A stretch of DNA of 31,263 bases. Source: Gammaproteobacteria bacterium (GTDB lineage: Bacteria; Pseudomonadota; Gammaproteobacteria; Steroidobacterales; Rariloculaceae). The notes below the pieces were generated by a model. That model saw nothing but the letters and a program-made list of their open reading frames with translations. It was not told the origin of the DNA and ran no database searches. Below are positions 15,091 to 22,827 of the stretch, piece by piece. Both the position numbers and the translations under genes were made by a program. Where the stretch lies: assembly GCA_017577365.1 (NCBI GenBank), contig PKRJ01000041.1:1-31263 (forward strand), read 5' to 3'. The stretch's first letter is position 1. Each line of letters begins with the position of its first letter.

Positions 15091-17553
15091 TCAGCGGCGA
15101 GGGGAATCGACGGGACTTTCGATCAGCTGGTCGCGGAGCCGCTCGATCAACGCTCGCGAATGCGGCAGATACGGCTCCTCGGCGGAGAGCACGATGTCGA
15201 ACGCGCGCCGTTTGAGGGCCGCGACGTCGATCGTGGACGCGGCCTCCGCTCCGGCCGAATCGCAGACGATGTCGATGAGCCGATCGACCGCGTGCAGCCT
15301 GCCGAGCAGATAGTCGTTCTCGCGAAACGCTCGCGAGAAGAACGCGCCGAAATGCATGAACGACGTTCCCTTGAGCGTCGGCCGGTCTTTCAACGCGGCG
15401 AAGGTCTTGGCGTCGTCCGGGCTCAAGCGGTCGACGCGGATCTCGTCGAATTCGCCGAGATCTCGCCAGCTCGTGACGGTCAGCGTCAAGACGTCCCAGA
15501 ACGGGAATCCGATATAGTTGACGAGCACCTCGCGGCGAGCGTGCGGCGCCCATTTGTCGGTGTCCATCCCCGCGATCATCCGATCGAGCTCGTCCGTGAT
15601 GGCGCCGAGATCGAGCTCGTCCGCGAGCCGCCCGATGGCTCGGGTGATTCTGTCTTCGGCCGCGTCGACGAATTCCTCCGCGGCGCGCTCGAGCGCGTGC
15701 GGGTCGTCCGACGGCAGCCATGCCGAGAAGAGCGCTCGCAGCTCGTCGGCGAGCGCGCTCGAGTAGTGCTCCGGATCGTCGCGCCGGCGGAGGGTTTCGA
15801 GGCACGCGTGGAAAGAGCGCTTCAACCCGTCGATCTCGCGGCGAGCGTCGCCGTGCTCGTGATTCGAGAGGGTCGCATAAAGGCGGTTCTGACCCTGGAT
15901 CAGGAACGCGAGACGGCGTCTGCGGAAGTCGACGTCGAACGCTCGCAGGAACGCGATCCACGGCGGCACGGAGCCGCTCGACGGCTCCGCCGCGAAACCG
16001 TATGCGATGCCGCGCCGTCGTGTCCACGCCGAGACGATCGCTTCCACCGACCGTGCGGCGGCCGAATCGTCGCTCGAGCCGCAGATCGACGCGATCAGCC
16101 TCGCGAGATGAGTCGCGACGTCGTCGAGCTTGCGGCGCAGATACCCCTCGTACGCGAAGCCGGCGTTGCGCGCCGCGTGCTCGTTCGCGGCGCGGCGCCA
16201 AGCGCGAATCTCGTCCGGCTCGAGCGGATCGTCGATCGGCGCCGCGAGAAGCTCGGTGACGAGACGGACGATCTCCGGCCGCGCGGAATCCACGATCGCG
16301 CGGCGCTTGCGCACGCGCTCGTTGAACGAGGCGATCAGCTCGAGCTGCTCGGCGATCGGCTGATTGCGCGGAAGGTCCGAGAGCGCGCCTTTCAGCGTCG
16401 CGAAGAAACCGGGCCGCCGTCCGCTCGGCGGCGGAGCCGGCTGCGCCGGATCCGGGTCGAGGTAGACGAGTCGGCGGTCGACTTGCCGATACGCGGGGCG
16501 CGTGCGCAGCGCCTCGAGTGCCTCGGCGAACGGTTTGTTGTTGAGCACGCTGCCGTCGATGAACGACGTCGCCTCGGGATCGAGACCGGCGCGATGGTAG
16601 TCGCGGAAGCGCGTGCGAATGAACTCGTCGCGCTTCGGCCACGTACGGCCGATCGCCGCGAGCAACGCATCGAGCTCGCGGATCTGCGCCGGAGGGAAAG
16701 CGCCGGGATAAGCCGACGTCGCCCGTGCGGCGAACGCGAGCGCCGGCGCGTCCTCGCGTAGGAAGTCGCTGCGCACCTCGCCGCTCGGGAAGCGGCTGTA
16801 GCGGAAATGCAGGACGTGGCGATGCTCGCGCTCGCGTATCAGAGGAGGATCGTGTATCGCGAGCAGCCGCTGGTATCCGTAGAAGTCGGTGAGCGTGACG
16901 AAGAGATCGAGCGCGAGACCGGCCGGCAGCAACGACCGGCTTTCGTCGACCGGGTCGCCCATGCGGTCGACCGCGGTGAACATCAGCTCGCTCATCTTCG
17001 GCCCGTCGAGCGGAGGCCGGAACCAGCGCGAGCGCACGAACAGCGAAAGCTTCTGCCTGACCTCGCTGTCCCGGACTCCGCCGAGATAATCGCTCCAGCC
17101 GAGCGCCCACACGAACGGGCTCATGAACGGCTTGCTCCAGCGGCGCGCGCGATGGGATTCGGCGAGCAGCTCCGTGACGTCGGCGGACGTGAGCCACATG
17201 TCGCGCAGGTGCGCGACCGGAAGATCGTGAGCGAGCGCGCGGGCGAGCATGACGCCGTTGATGCCGCCGGCCGAAGCGCCCGCGATCACGTCGACGATGA
17301 CGCGCAGCTCGACGTGCCGGCCGATCTCGCGCAGCAGGTCGAAGTAGACGAGCTCGGTGTCGTGCTCGGGATCGTCCGCCGCGATGAAGTCCTCGGCGCG
17401 TGCGGCCGAGCGAATCGAGCGGTCGGCGATGCCGTGCAGAGCGCGCGACGCTCGCGCGAGCTTCAAGATCTCCTTGCTGACGCCGTGCATGTAGACGGCG
17501 AGCGAGACGCCGCCGAAGAAGACCAGCGCCAGCCGCAGTTCCTTGTCCCGCAT
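15091..17553 (-). CDS. Patatin-like phospholipase with a long C-terminal extension
   Basis: The 820-residue protein begins with the patatin core: oxyanion-hole glycines in FFGGVSLAVYMHG (residues 12-24), nucleophile Ser94 in GASAGG, and catalytic Asp333 in FIDGSVLNNKPF, preceded by ARATSAYPGAFPP. No signal peptide is seen. The remaining 480 residues are mostly helical and match the large patatin-like proteins that carry a DUF3376-type extension. The core hydrolyses acyl chains from phospholipids or other lipids. I use ATG at 17553; the frame is open for 86 more codons that overlap the divergent gene. No clear ribosome site precedes the ATG. The 157 bp divergent gap holds no promoter I can support. 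Confidence 0.9.
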   Translation of the reverse strand: MRDKELRLALVFFGGVSLAVYMHGVSKEILKLARASRALHGIADRSIRSAARAEDFIAADDPEHDTELVYFDLLREIGRHVELRVIVDVIAGASAGGINGVMLARALAHDLPVAHLRDMWLTSADVTELLAESHRARRWSKPFMSPFVWALGWSDYLGGVRDSEVRQKLSLFVRSRWFRPPLDGPKMSELMFTAVDRMGDPVDESRSLLPAGLALDLFVTLTDFYGYQRLLAIHDPPLIREREHRHVLHFRYSRFPSGEVRSDFLREDAPALAFAARATSAYPGAFPPAQIRELDALLAAIGRTWPKRDEFIRTRFRDYHRAGLDPEATSFIDGSVLNNKPFAEALEALRTRPAYRQVDRRLVYLDPDPAQPAPPPSGRRPGFFATLKGALSDLPRNQPIAEQLELIASFNERVRKRRAIVDSARPEIVRLVTELLAAPIDDPLEPDEIRAWRRAANEHAARNAGFAYEGYLRRKLDDVATHLARLIASICGSSDDSAAARSVEAIVSAWTRRRGIAYGFAAEPSSGSVPPWIAFLRAFDVDFRRRRLAFLIQGQNRLYATLSNHEHGDARREIDGLKRSFHACLETLRRRDDPEHYSSALADELRALFSAWLPSDDPHALERAAEEFVDAAEDRITRAIGRLADELDLGAITDELDRMIAGMDTDKWAPHARREVLVNYIGFPFWDVLTLTVTSWRDLGEFDEIRVDRLSPDDAKTFAALKDRPTLKGTSFMHFGAFFSRAFRENDYLLGRLHAVDRLIDIVCDSAGAEAASTIDVAALKRRAFDIVLSAEEPYLPHSRALIERLRDQLIESPVDSPRR

Positions 17554-17710
17554 CGCGTCATTAAACCGTATTCCGTGCCGCAGCGGCGCACGGGCTTCGG
17601 TAAACCCTTGCTTGGTCGGCGCCGGATCGACGACCGGTCCGCTTCCTGGCACGCGGATTGCAGCCGCTGGGGGAGCCGGTCTCGTCCCGAGGAGCCGGCA
17701 AGGAGGCCCG

Positions 17711-18322
17711 ATGAGAGTCGTGACATGTTTGATGGCGGGCTGCGCGGTGTCCCTGCTCGGCGTGGCTGCGGCGCAGCAGCCCGAGACGAGCGACCAGGCT
17801 CGTGAAGGCATTCCGGTGACGCAGCATCAGGAGGAAGCGCTTCGGGATATCGACAGTCAAGCGGTTCGAATGCTCGATAAGGACGGAGACGGTTCCATAT
17901 CGCGGCAAGAAGCGGAGGGCGAGCCTTCGTTGTCCGCGCGCTGGGGCGAATACGATCGCAATTCGGACGACGTGCTGGATTCCACCGAGATCGCCGCGCT
18001 CGAGCAGAGCCAACCCGAGTCGGCAGGCTCTTTCGAGGAGGACGTCGAGATCGCCCGCGGTGAGGTGACCGAGGAAGGTTTGCCGTCGACGCAGCATCAG
18101 CGCGAGGTGACCCAACAGGATCATCCGTCCGGCCACGAGGCAGGCGGCGCGCAGCAGCCCGCGTCGGGCGGGCTCGTCGAACGTCTCGATACCGACGGCG
18201 ACGGCGCGATTTCGCAATCCGAGGCGCAGGGCTCGACCCGCCTCGTCGAGGAATGGGATCAGCTCGACCGCAACAGCGACGGGAAACTCGACTCGAGCGA
18301 GCTCGGCGGTATCGTGGAGTAA
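17711..18322 (+). CDS. Secreted four-EF-hand calcium-binding-type protein
   Basis: The 203-residue protein has a signal peptide (cut near GVAAAQ) and a near-perfect AAGGAGG ribosome site. Four EF-hand loops are visible: DKDGDGSISRQE (56-67), DRNSDDVLDSTE (82-93), DTDGDGAISQSE (160-171) and DRNSDGKLDSSE (186-197). In each pair the loops start 26 residues apart. A TQHQ motif precedes each pair, at 37-40 and 127-130, so the protein arose by duplication of one module. A periplasmic calcium sensor or buffer is likely; lanthanide binding cannot be excluded, but the loops lack the second-position Pro of lanmodulin. It ends four bases from the convergent regulator gene. Confidence 0.9.
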   Translation: MRVVTCLMAGCAVSLLGVAAAQQPETSDQAREGIPVTQHQEEALRDIDSQAVRMLDKDGDGSISRQEAEGEPSLSARWGEYDRNSDDVLDSTEIAALEQSQPESAGSFEEDVEIARGEVTEEGLPSTQHQREVTQQDHPSGHEAGGAQQPASGGLVERLDTDGDGAISQSEAQGSTRLVEEWDQLDRNSDGKLDSSELGGIVE

Positions 18323-18326
18323 TCGG

Positions 18327-18974
18327 CTAAGGCTCGATGATCCCTTGCCGGATCGCGAGCCGCGTGAGCTCGGCGGTCGTTCCGACGCCGAGCTTCACTT
18401 TGATCTGCGTCGCGTAGTTCGCGACCGTCTTCGCGCTCAGCGACAGTCGTCTGCCGATCTCCGCATTCGTCGCGCCGCTCGCGAGCAGGCAGAAAATCTC
18501 GAACTCACGCGTCGACAGCGCCTTCAGCGCGTCCGAGCGGCCGCCGGTCTTCTGGAACGCGATTCGCCGCGCGATATCCTGATCGAGATAGCGTTGCCCG
18601 GCCGCGACCTGCTTCGCCGCGCCCACGAGATCGCGCGGCGCGCTGCTTTTCGTGAGGTAGCCCATTGCACCGGCCGCGATCGCCTGCTCGGCGAACATCG
18701 TGTCCTCGTGCATCGAGAAGACGAGAATGCGCGCGCCCGCGTCGCGAGAGACGATCCGACGGATCGCCTCGAGCCCGCTCATGCCGCGCAGCGAAAGGTC
18801 CATGATCACGATGTCCGGCGCGAAGTCGACGTAGTGACGGCACGCCAGCTCGCCGCTATCGGCCTCGGCGACGACCTCGATTTCGCCGCCTTGCTCGAGA
18901 AGGAGCCTGTAGCCCGCTCGGACGACCGGATGATCGTCGACCAGCAGGGCCTTGATTCGGTGCTCGCTGCGCAT
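18327..18974 (-). CDS. NarL/FixJ-type response regulator
   Basis: The 215-residue protein has a receiver domain with acidic pair Asp13-Asp14 in LLVDDHPVVRAG, phosphoacceptor Asp59 in IVIMDLSL and Lys109 in GYLTKSS. A LuxR-type helix-turn-helix follows, beginning LSTREFEIFCLLASGATNAE and containing SAKTVANYATQIKVKLGV. It should activate or repress transcription after phosphorylation by the kinase encoded upstream. Its ATG overlaps the kinase stop by one base (TGATG), which implies coupled translation. The target genes are not known; the TonB receptor and dehydrogenase in the same unit are the first candidates. Confidence 0.93.
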   Translation of the reverse strand: MRSEHRIKALLVDDHPVVRAGYRLLLEQGGEIEVVAEADSGELACRHYVDFAPDIVIMDLSLRGMSGLEAIRRIVSRDAGARILVFSMHEDTMFAEQAIAAGAMGYLTKSSAPRDLVGAAKQVAAGQRYLDQDIARRIAFQKTGGRSDALKALSTREFEIFCLLASGATNAEIGRRLSLSAKTVANYATQIKVKLGVGTTAELTRLAIRQGIIEP

Positions 18975-20326
18975 CACGCTGCGACCTCCCGCCGGCGCGG
19001 CGGGATCGGGACCGTGACGCGGATCGCGACGCCTCTCCCGGGGGCGGTCTCGAGCGCCCACGCCCCGCCGAGCGCCTCGACGCGCTCGCGTATGCCGAGC
19101 AGGCCGAGGCCGCGGCGTGTGTTCGCCGGATCGAATCCCGCGCCGTCGTCGCGGACCTCGAGCTGGAGAGCGCCGTGCGTGCGCGCGATCGTCACCTTCG
19201 CCTCGTTGGCGCCGCTATGTTTCGCGACGTTCGTGAGGCTTTCCTGGACGATGCGATAGACATTGATCTCGATCGTCTCGTCGAGATCGTCGAGAGGACC
19301 GCTCGAGGAGAACGTGCAGAACGTATCCGGATGATGCTCGTTCCAACCGTCGACGAGCTCCTCGAGCGCCGCCGCGAGCCCGAACTGGTCCAGCCGAGCC
19401 GGACGCAGCCTGCGGATGATGCCGGCGACCACGGCGTACACGTGGCTCGCGACTTGCTCGATCGTCGCGGCGGCTCGGCGCACGGCGTCGTCCCGCCCGT
19501 CGCTTTCTTTCGCGATCGATACGGCGACCGCCTTGATCGCGCTGATCGATTGACCGAGCTCGTCGTGCAGCTCCTGCGCGAGATGCCGGCGCTCGCTTTC
19601 CTGGATCGCGAGCGATCGTTGCGTGAGCTCCCGGTTCTCCGCGCGGCTGCGCTCCAACGCTTCCGCCATGTGGTTGAACTGCCTCGAGAGCACGGTGAGC
19701 TCGGGGAGGTCGAACGACGGCAGCCGCGCCGAGTAGTCGCCTCGTCCGATCCCTTCGAGCGCCGAGACGATGCGTTCCAGCGGACGCAGCCAATGGCCGA
19801 CGGCGAAGAAGAAGACCGCGTTCGCGATCACGGCGAACGCGAGCACGAGTCCCAAGAGGACTCGCGCATCGCTCCAAGCTTCGTCGATCTCGTCCGTGGG
19901 GTCCGTGCGGAACACGATCTCGGTGATATCGTCCGCGCCGTCCCCGGAATCGACCGGAAAACGAAACTCCATCTGCGGCGGCTCGACGAGCCGCGTGAAC
20001 CACGTTGGCGCCTCGGCCTTACCCGGGCCGCCATCGAGGGCCGCGGATCCGGCCTCCGCGCCGCGCTCCGCGGGCACGATGCGCAGATGCCGTATCTCGT
20101 CGAGCGCAGCGAGCCGCGCGACGAGCTCGGCGCCGGTCGCCGAGGCGGCGGGTTGGTCGGCCGGTCCGGCGGCGACGTCGAGAAGCTGCAGCGTCAAGTT
20201 CGCCGCGGATTGAATTTCCTCGAAGACGGCTTGTCTCGCGTTGTAGATCACGAGCCAGGTGCCGAGCGCGAGGGTCGCGAGCGATAGCAGCGAGACGAGC
20301 AGATTCAGGCGGAACCTGAGGCTCAT
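18974..20326 (-). CDS. Sensor histidine kinase, LapD/MoxY-type sensor with HisKA_3
   Basis: The 450-residue protein has a membrane helix at 8-29 and a periplasmic domain (about 30-155) whose start (YNARQAVFEEIQSAANLTLQLL) resembles the LapD/MoxY N-terminal sensor. A second helix lies at 156-176, then a HAMP region and a HisKA_3 dimerisation helix with His254 in RRHLAQELHDELGQ. The ATPase domain has Asn367-type N-box NVAKHSG and G-box DDGAGFDP and GLGLLGIRERV. MoxY-type kinases are known beside alcohol and methanol dehydrogenase genes, so a role in sensing a carbon source is plausible. It lies 63 bp after the FecA-like receptor gene on the same strand. No clear ribosome site is visible. Confidence 0.9.
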   Translation of the reverse strand: MSLRFRLNLLVSLLSLATLALGTWLVIYNARQAVFEEIQSAANLTLQLLDVAAGPADQPAASATGAELVARLAALDEIRHLRIVPAERGAEAGSAALDGGPGKAEAPTWFTRLVEPPQMEFRFPVDSGDGADDITEIVFRTDPTDEIDEAWSDARVLLGLVLAFAVIANAVFFFAVGHWLRPLERIVSALEGIGRGDYSARLPSFDLPELTVLSRQFNHMAEALERSRAENRELTQRSLAIQESERRHLAQELHDELGQSISAIKAVAVSIAKESDGRDDAVRRAAATIEQVASHVYAVVAGIIRRLRPARLDQFGLAAALEELVDGWNEHHPDTFCTFSSSGPLDDLDETIEINVYRIVQESLTNVAKHSGANEAKVTIARTHGALQLEVRDDGAGFDPANTRRGLGLLGIRERVEALGGAWALETAPGRGVAIRVTVPIPPRRREVAA

Positions 20327-20342
20327 CGGCGCGGAAAGCTGC

Positions 20343-20377
20343 GCCCGGGCGCGAGACGAGGGCGCACCCGCCCGGGC
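20343..20377 (-). other. Intergenic hairpin between the receptor and kinase genes
   Basis: GCCCGGGCG and CGCCCGGGC, separated by 17 bases, form a perfect 9 bp GC-rich stem in the 63 bp gap. No U tract follows. It may be an attenuator or a processing or stability element that lowers kinase expression relative to the receptor. A competing stem (GCGCCC with GGGCGC) overlaps it. Confidence 0.45.
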
Positions 20378-20389
20378 ACGTCACGTCGC

Positions 20390-22549
20390 TCAGAACCGCA
20401 GGCTGACGCCCCCGACCACGGTTCGCTGCGGTCCTGGTCGTAATCCGTTCTCCACGTCGACGACATACAGCTTGTCCGTCAAGTTGCGGCCCTGCAGCCA
20501 GATCGTCGTGTCACGTCCCGGCAGCCGATAGCTTACCCGCGCGGAGACGAGCGTATGGCTCGGCACGCGTCCGACGACGACCGGCTCGCGGACGCTGAAG
20601 TCGTCGCCCGGGCCGAGCGGCGCGAGATCGTCCTCGTCGACCAGCGTGAACGCCTCGATATTCGTCACGTCCGTGTAGAAGTCGCCGAAGTGACCGATCG
20701 TGCCGCTGACGTGCCATCCCGACGGATGCTCGAAGCCGATCGTCAGGCTTCCTGCATGCCGCGGAATCTCGGGCACCCGGCGGCCGTCGAGGGGGCCTCC
20801 GTCGAACTTCGCCGACGTGTAATTGTAGGCCAGCTCGACGAACGCGTTCGCGGCGGTCCGCTCCGGCGACGAATCGATGCGCAGCCCGACGTCGATGCCG
20901 CTCGCGGTCGAGTCGCCGGAATTGAGCGTCACGTTCAATCCGTCGATCGTGAACGCCTGGCGGACGAGCGTGTTCTCGAGCCGGTTGTGGAACGCAACGA
21001 CGTCATAGCCGACTCTCGCGCCGAGCGTGCCGCGCACGCCGATCTGCGTGTTGAGGCCGATCTCGGGTAACAGCGGGAAGCCCGTGGCCGTGCGAGCGAT
21101 CGCCGGCGAGTAGCCACGCTGCACGCTGCCGAAGACTTGCGCGGACGGAAGGCCGGTATAGAGCACGCTGACGCCGGGCAGCAGGATCGAGTTGCGGTCG
21201 CGCTCCTCGGGGCCGTGCGGGCCGGGGTCGAGCGGGATCGATTCGCGGACCTTGCTCTGCGTGAATTCCTCGGCGCGAAGCCCAGGGGTGATGACCCAGT
21301 CGGACAGCTCGATCCTGTCCTGCACGAAGGCCGAGACGGCGTGAGCCTCGTAATGCTCGACGCGGATCAACGCGCCGCGATCGCTCTCCGTGATGATGCG
21401 GCCGCCGTCGGCCCGGTTGCGCATGTCGTCGAACGAATGGTCCTCGGCTCTCACGCCCCACTCGAGCGTATGCGGTCCCGAGACTTCGAGTGCCATGCGC
21501 GTCTCGATGCCGTACGTGCGGTAGTGGCGGTTGCGGCTCTCCATGCGCCCCGTGACCCCAGGCTCGAAGGGATTCTCTGGAATGATGTCCGGCAGCGCGT
21601 CGATCGGCGAATCGCCGGGCACGACCGTGAAGCGCGGCCTGTCGACGTCGGTGAAGAAAACCTTCGCCGAGACCGAGAGCCGATCGCCGGCGTCGGTCGA
21701 ATAGACGACGTCCGCCTTGCGGTAGTTCAGCGCGAAGGTGTTGTGCTCTTGCCCGAAGCGGCCGAGCTTCGTGCGCGGCGCGATCGCGAACTCGATCGGC
21801 GTCAGATTGCTCTCGTCGTAGTGCGAGCGTTCCTCGAAGTACGTGAACGAGGCGCCGAGCACGCTCGTGTCGTCGATGTGCCATTCGACGCTGCCGTAGA
21901 AATCGTCGAAGCTCGTGTCCTCGACGTCGAACGTGCCGTCCGCGTCCATGCCCGTGTAGGACGCGACGACTCCGACCGAGCCCACCATGCGCCGATGCAG
22001 CACGTGGCGCTTCAGCGTGTCGAGCGTGCCGGCCGCGATCTCGACGCTCGTCTCCGGCACGGCGGTCGGACGTTTGTTGCGGAAGTTGACGATGCCGTGA
22101 TTGTTCAGCGGCCCGTGCACGATCTGTCCCGACGCCTTCAGAACGTCGACGGACTCGAGCCGTTCCATCGGCGGCGTGTAATGCGCGCTCGAATCGAGGT
22201 ACGTCGACGCGTTGATCGGCGTGCCGTCCTCCAGCAGCAGCGTCTTGCGCGAGCGGCGCGGCGGCGCGCCGCGAATGCCGATGCCGCTTCGGCGTCCCGC
22301 CGCGTCGTCGTCGATCGAACGCACGCCCGGAACGAAGCCGAGCGCATCGTGCATCGAATAAGGCCGAAGCGATCTCAGTTGCTCGTCCGTGAGGCGCGCC
22401 GCGGCGCCCGGCGCTCGCGCGATATCGTCGGGCATGACCTCGCGCACGACGATCGTGGGCAGCTCGTCGCCGCTCTCGGCGGCGGCGTGAGGGGCGTGGG
22501 CCGCCGCGATCGCGGCGGCAAGCGGAAACAGGAAACGCTCGCTTCTCAT
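20390..22549 (-). CDS. TonB-dependent receptor, FecA-like
   Basis: The 719-residue outer-membrane protein has a signal peptide (cut near HAAAESG) and a TonB box (PTIVVRE). The plug domain carries GIGIRGAPPRRSRKTLLLED, the FecA-like pattern, in which a conserved loop precedes LLLEDGTPI and later NNHGIVNFRNKRP. The barrel ends with ...GGVSLRF, a C-terminal Phe. FecA-type receptors import iron-siderophore or iron-citrate complexes, but the family is diverse. There is no FecI/FecR pair here; instead the downstream kinase and regulator genes run in the same direction. The start chosen gives a good signal peptide, with only a modest GGAAGA ribosome site. The open frame upstream overlaps nothing conserved. 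Confidence 0.9.
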   Translation of the reverse strand: MRSERFLFPLAAAIAAAHAPHAAAESGDELPTIVVREVMPDDIARAPGAAARLTDEQLRSLRPYSMHDALGFVPGVRSIDDDAAGRRSGIGIRGAPPRRSRKTLLLEDGTPINASTYLDSSAHYTPPMERLESVDVLKASGQIVHGPLNNHGIVNFRNKRPTAVPETSVEIAAGTLDTLKRHVLHRRMVGSVGVVASYTGMDADGTFDVEDTSFDDFYGSVEWHIDDTSVLGASFTYFEERSHYDESNLTPIEFAIAPRTKLGRFGQEHNTFALNYRKADVVYSTDAGDRLSVSAKVFFTDVDRPRFTVVPGDSPIDALPDIIPENPFEPGVTGRMESRNRHYRTYGIETRMALEVSGPHTLEWGVRAEDHSFDDMRNRADGGRIITESDRGALIRVEHYEAHAVSAFVQDRIELSDWVITPGLRAEEFTQSKVRESIPLDPGPHGPEERDRNSILLPGVSVLYTGLPSAQVFGSVQRGYSPAIARTATGFPLLPEIGLNTQIGVRGTLGARVGYDVVAFHNRLENTLVRQAFTIDGLNVTLNSGDSTASGIDVGLRIDSSPERTAANAFVELAYNYTSAKFDGGPLDGRRVPEIPRHAGSLTIGFEHPSGWHVSGTIGHFGDFYTDVTNIEAFTLVDEDDLAPLGPGDDFSVREPVVVGRVPSHTLVSARVSYRLPGRDTTIWLQGRNLTDKLYVVDVENGLRPGPQRTVVGGVSLRF

Positions 22550-22779
22550 CGAGAATCTTCCATCGTGAAGTTGCGAAACGCGCGGCGCCGCGTGGGCAAC
22601 GCGCGACGCATCGATGAGAAACGCATTCCCCTCGAAAAGAAATCGGCCGACGAGCGAACGGGAGTCGTTCCCGCGCGAGATCGGGAAGAGTTCCCGATGC
22701 CGACGCGCGAAGCGTCGGTATCGAAACCTATTGCAAGCCCGCGAAGTATTCGTGAGGGATAGTGGAAGAGAAAGGGAAC

Positions 22780-22805
22780 GCGGGGCGCCGTCCTTGGCAC
22801 CCCGC
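22780..22805 (-). terminator. Probable terminator after the aldehyde dehydrogenase
   Basis: GCGGGG-C-GCC, loop GTCCTT, GGC-A-CCCCGC forms a 9 bp stem with one mismatch, just past the stop of the leftward dehydrogenase gene. On the minus strand it is followed by CCCTTTCTCTTCC, a fair pyrimidine tract. The rest of the 278 bp gap up to the receptor gene should hold that gene's promoter, but no convincing match is seen. Confidence 0.55.
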
Positions 22806-22827
22806 GCCGGGGGAGCGCTGGAGAGCG

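Noticed and set aside
14935..16761. Long plus-strand frame opposite the patatin-like gene
   Set aside because: No domain motifs, Arg- and Glu-rich shadow composition, while the opposite strand has the full Ser/Asp patatin dyad.
17711..18322. Lanmodulin-like lanthanide-binding protein
   Set aside because: The four loops lack the proline at position two that marks lanmodulin, and close EF-hand spacing is also common in ordinary bacterial calcium-binding proteins. Kept only as an open possibility.
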